Positions 61,143-64,000 of a stretch of 64,000 nt of DNA are shown one piece after another. The stretch lies in assembly GCF_027622855.1 (NCBI RefSeq), contig NZ_JAPZVR010000003.1, forward strand, positions 103,092 through 167,091, read 5' to 3'. Position numbers and translations under genes: made by a program. The stretch's first letter is position 1; each line of letters begins with the position of its first letter. The stretch is from Glycomyces algeriensis (GTDB taxonomy: Bacteria; Actinomycetota; Actinomycetes; Mycobacteriales; Micromonosporaceae). Below the pieces are notes generated by a model. It was not told the DNA's origin and made no database searches. It worked only from the letters and a program-made list of their open reading frames with translations.

Positions 61143-64000
61143 TCAGATGCGGAGGCCGCGGTCGCGGCGGCGGGTGAGCATGATCGCCGCGGCGCCGAGC
61201 GCCGCGAGGACCGCCGCCGCCTGCAGCAGGTGGTGGACGGCCGGGCCGGTGACGATCAGCCCGGTCGCGGACCAGGTGTTGGTGACCACGGCCGCGTCGC
61301 AGGTGTCCGCGTCGCAGGCGGTCACGGTGAACTCGGCGCCGTCGGTGCCGTTGACCGCGATCGCGGTCGAGCCGGCGCCGCCGTCACCGGGTTCGGTGAG
61401 CGTGCACGAGGCCCCGGCCGGCAGGCCGGTGTAGGCGGCCTCGCCGCCGGCCTCGATCTCGCGGGCGGCCCCGCCCGGGATGTCGACCGGGACGGTCGCG
61501 CCGTCGGCGTCGCGGACGCAGGCGAGCTCGACCTCGAAGGTCTCGCCTTCGTGGTCGGCCGCACCGGCACCGGCGAGTTCCTTGCGGACCAGGAGGCCGC
61601 CGCTGTCGAACCGGTTTGTCACCGTGAGCTCGGCCGTGTCGCGGATCGGGATGGCCGCGGTGTCGCCGCCGTCGAGTCCGCCGGTCACGGTCACCTCGGT
61701 GGCGCCGCCGGTCTGCGACTCGGTCGCGGTGCAGACCGCTCCGGTCGGCAGGCCTTCGTAGACCGCGGGTTCGTCCACTGCGAACTCGCGGGTCGCACCG
61801 CCGGGGACCGGGACCTCGACGACGCCCTCACCGGTGTCGAACAGGCAGTCGAGCGTGACCGCGAACGGCCCGGCGCCGTACTGGTCGGCACCGTCGCCGG
61901 TGACCTCCTTGACCACCCGGAGCGAGCCGGCGGAGAGCACGTTCACCGCGTGCAGCGTCACCGGCGCGTCGGCCCCGACGGTCACCTGGCGGGGCAGGAC
62001 GATCGCGAAGGTCGCGCCACCCGTGCCGGTCTCCATCGCGGAGCAGGCGGCCCCGGCGGGCAGATCGTCGATCTCGGCCTCCATCGGCTGCGTGCCGCCG
62101 AGGACCACTTCGCCCTGCCAGACGGTGCGGGTGCCGGAGGCGTCGTCGAGGGTGCAGAGCACCTGGACCGTGAACGGCCCCGGGGTCACCGGGCCCGTGC
62201 CCCCGCCGAAGACGTGCTTGCGCAGCACCAGCTTCCCGGTGTCGAACGTGTTCGTGACGTCGGCCGTGTTGGCGGTCCCGGGGTCGTCCGGTGCGAGGAC
62301 GACTGCGGCGGCGTTCCCGTCGGTCGTGGCCGGGTCGCCGTCGCCGGCGACGGTGGTGACGGTGGTCGTCGCCGCGCCCTTGGCTTCGGTCTCGGTCACG
62401 GTGCACTCGGATCCGGACGGGAGCCCGGTGAACTCGGCCGTCTCGCCATCGGCGAGCTCGGCGGTCATCGGGTCGTCGGGGCCGTACCCGTCCGCGTAGA
62501 CGGCTTCGCCGAGGAACGTGCAGTCCACTTCGATGCCGAAGGGCCCGTATGTGATCGGGTTGCCGTCCTGGTCGACTGCCGCAGAGTCGACGGTCTTCCC
62601 CACGGTCAGGCCGGCCAGCTCGTACGTGTTGACGGCGACGATCGTCTGCGGGTCCTCGTCCTCGCGGACCGCGGTGACCGTGGTGGCCTCGAACGAGGTC
62701 GCCCCGTTCGCGTCGTCCTCGGTGACGGTGCACTCGGCGCCGTACGGCAGGTCGGTCACGGTGACGGTCTCCCCGGCCTTCACCGTCTGCACGGCGTCGT
62801 CGCCGAGGTCCACATCGTCCTCGACCCGGGTGCCGATCGCCGAGCGGCAGGCCAGATGCAGCGTGAACTCGTCGGGCGCGTAGGCCGCGCCTTCGCCGGC
62901 GACCTCCTTCGTGATCCGCAGGTGCCCGGTCGCGAGGGCCACGCCGACGCGCTCGCCCTCGGTCAGCGGCAGCTGCTGCGAGAGCTGCTCGGCCCGTTCG
63001 GTCGTGGCGGTCTCACCGCCGACCGAGGCTGAGTTCCAGGCAATCGAGTCCGGGCCCTCGGCGGGCGAATCCGCCGGCGCGGTCATGATGAACTCGAATC
63101 CGATCTTCTCGAGCGGCTCGAACGGGTCGCCGTCGGGGAAGTCCGCCTCGTAGCGCAGCGCGGTGATGCTGCGGAGGATCTCCTCGGTGAACGCCGGGCC
63201 GCCGGACTGCGGGAACGGCGTCCACGAGCCGGTCGGGCAGACCATGCGCTGGACTTCGGTGCACTGCGCGGCGTCGTCGGTCCAGAAGATCCTGGTCGCG
63301 GTCCCGGCCGGGACCGCCGTGGTCAGCCGCGCGGTGCCCTCGAACAGCGGGCGCCACTCGGAACCGCGCGGGTTGTCGTTGATCGCGCCCGTGTCCCCGA
63401 CCGCCGGGAGCTGGTCGAAGCCGACCACGGTGTCGATGCCCTGGTTGCCGGTGTTCATGGCCTCGAAGCGCCAGAAGTGGTCGCCGCCGGGCTTGAGGAT
63501 CGGGATGCACGGCGAGACGAAGAATCCGTCCGCGTTCGGCGCGCAGTCCTCCGGATCCACACTGGAGTCGACCGAGAGCTCGCCGAGCTCGTCGTCCACG
63601 GCGCGGACCGACTTGGCCGAACGCATCGACGCGGTCGTGGAGACCGTGATCGAGGCGCTGGCCCGGCACTCGCCGGTGGGGGCTTCGAGGGTGCCGGTGC
63701 ACTCGTCCCAGGGCCGGTCGCCGGTGACGCCCGCGGTGTTCGCCACGACCGTGCCGCCGGCGACGCCCGGCCGGACCATCAGCTGGATGGTGATCGTGTA
63801 CGTCTGGCCCACTTCGAGAACCGAGCCTTCGGGGAAGGTGAACACAATCTGCTCGACGTCCACGGTGATGTCGGTGGTGACGTCCGCGGCGTCGGTCGGC
63901 AGGGCCGGACCGCTCGCCGGGTCGGGCGCCGCGCCCGCGAGCGCGTAAGCGAACGCGCCCTCGCCGCCCGGATGGTCCACCGGGTCGAAGGTCAGCTGCG
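61143..64000 (-). CDS. DUF5979-repeat surface protein, 5' end beyond the window
   Basis: The visible 952 residues are the C-terminal part of a secreted or surface protein; the frame continues past 64000 in the upstream direction (reading QLTFDPVDHPGG). The first 350 residues are isopeptide/DUF11-like (TYTITIQLMVRPGVAGGTVVANTAGVTG). Then come five DUF5979 repeats of about 100-130 residues, each starting (G/A)xLxVxKxVxGxG and containing two Cys (as in HLACRS and AECTVTE). They start at GHLRITKEVAG, AGLTVGKTVDS, GKLVLRKHVFGG, GSLRVVKEVTGD and GGLLVRKELAG. A C-terminal helix (VHHLLQAAAVLAALGAAAIML) and RRRDRGLRI tail anchor it. No LPxTG motif is seen. Likely an adhesin or surface stalk. The G-run stretch follows its stop. 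Confidence 0.88.
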   Translation of the reverse strand, partial: QLTFDPVDHPGGEGAFAYALAGAAPDPASGPALPTDAADVTTDITVDVEQIVFTFPEGSVLEVGQTYTITIQLMVRPGVAGGTVVANTAGVTGDRPWDECTGTLEAPTGECRASASITVSTTASMRSAKSVRAVDDELGELSVDSSVDPEDCAPNADGFFVSPCIPILKPGGDHFWRFEAMNTGNQGIDTVVGFDQLPAVGDTGAINDNPRGSEWRPLFEGTARLTTAVPAGTATRIFWTDDAAQCTEVQRMVCPTGSWTPFPQSGGPAFTEEILRSITALRYEADFPDGDPFEPLEKIGFEFIMTAPADSPAEGPDSIAWNSASVGGETATTERAEQLSQQLPLTEGERVGVALATGHLRITKEVAGEGAAYAPDEFTLHLACRSAIGTRVEDDVDLGDDAVQTVKAGETVTVTDLPYGAECTVTEDDANGATSFEATTVTAVREDEDPQTIVAVNTYELAGLTVGKTVDSAAVDQDGNPITYGPFGIEVDCTFLGEAVYADGYGPDDPMTAELADGETAEFTGLPSGSECTVTETEAKGAATTTVTTVAGDGDPATTDGNAAAVVLAPDDPGTANTADVTNTFDTGKLVLRKHVFGGGTGPVTPGPFTVQVLCTLDDASGTRTVWQGEVVLGGTQPMEAEIDDLPAGAACSAMETGTGGATFAIVLPRQVTVGADAPVTLHAVNVLSAGSLRVVKEVTGDGADQYGAGPFAVTLDCLFDTGEGVVEVPVPGGATREFAVDEPAVYEGLPTGAVCTATESQTGGATEVTVTGGLDGGDTAAIPIRDTAELTVTNRFDSGGLLVRKELAGAGAADHEGETFEVELACVRDADGATVPVDIPGGAAREIEAGGEAAYTGLPAGASCTLTEPGDGGAGSTAIAVNGTDGAEFTVTACDADTCDAAVVTNTWSATGLIVTGPAVHHLLQAAAVLAALGAAAIMLTRRRDRGLRI

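Noticed and set aside
1-64000. tRNA, rRNA, riboswitch, prophage or integrase-linked attachment site
   Set aside because: No cloverleaf, rRNA signature, conserved riboswitch core, phage gene or integrase was recognised by eye. A covariance-model search would be needed to exclude small RNAs.

Overview
The window is very GC-rich chromosomal DNA. It has actinobacterial gene content (an ECF41 sigma factor, LacI/GntR/TetR/ArsR/MarR regulators, CBM2- and ricin-type secreted esterases, GGAGG-type ribosome sites and many GTG starts). Its rich set of plant cell-wall enzymes points to a soil- or plant-associated filamentous actinomycete, perhaps Glycomycetaceae or Micromonosporaceae. That placement is a guess from gene content only. 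No rRNA, tRNA, CRISPR or prophage was seen.

1-15 kb: a small membrane protein, a CBM2-linked SGNH esterase under a CebR-like operator, and an ECF41 sigma factor facing an NAD(P)-binding protein whose upstream region carries an ECF41-type promoter. Then comes a nine-gene minus-strand operon (14899 down to 3693): peptide-type ABC importer, S33 prolyl-iminopeptidase-like hydrolase, M24 Xaa-Pro aminopeptidase, GH127 beta-L-arabinofuranosidase and an FCD-type GntR regulator. Eight of its nine genes are joined by 4-bp stop/start overlaps. I read it as an import-and-digest system for arabinosylated (hydroxy)proline-rich plant glycopeptides (extensin type). This is the most interesting catabolic proposal here.

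15-26 kb: GH36 alpha-galactosidase, a 200-bp fold-back MITE, LacI regulator, GH78 alpha-L-rhamnosidase with an adjacent LacI-type operator, GT2 glycosyltransferase, a ThuA/Gfo-Idh-MocA pair and a secreted SGNH hydrolase with ricin-type lectin domain.

26-41 kb: flavoprotein disulfide reductase, divergent EamA/MocR pair, TetR-alpha/beta hydrolase operon with two operators 21 bp apart, and a group of NAD/ADP-ribose genes: ADP-ribosylglycohydrolase, DinB-like protein, sirtuin, NrtR-like Nudix regulator, SPFH protein and a NAD-kinase-like protein. The last two form an operon whose promoter region carries two 21-bp palindromes shared with NrtR. This is the second strong candidate for an undescribed system. 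A frameshifted alpha/beta hydrolase, a GNAT, an adenosine-deaminase-like enzyme and an S41 peptidase/ArsR pair follow.

41-64 kb: two-component system with a DUF2306-like membrane protein, GH2 beta-galactosidase, Tat-exported GH11 xylanase, MarR with a flavin reductase-GNAT fusion, a second frameshifted gene (NmrA-like), tandem DUF6220-like membrane proteins, HxlR, small stress or unknown proteins, ArsR-MFS metal-type pair, a large membrane protein, and the C-terminal part of a DUF5979-repeat surface protein that runs off the window.

Two stretches (1-65 and about 60995-61142) are near-pure G/C homopolymer next to gene ends. Together with two single-base frameshifts in otherwise intact genes they suggest local sequence errors, so those places should be read with caution.
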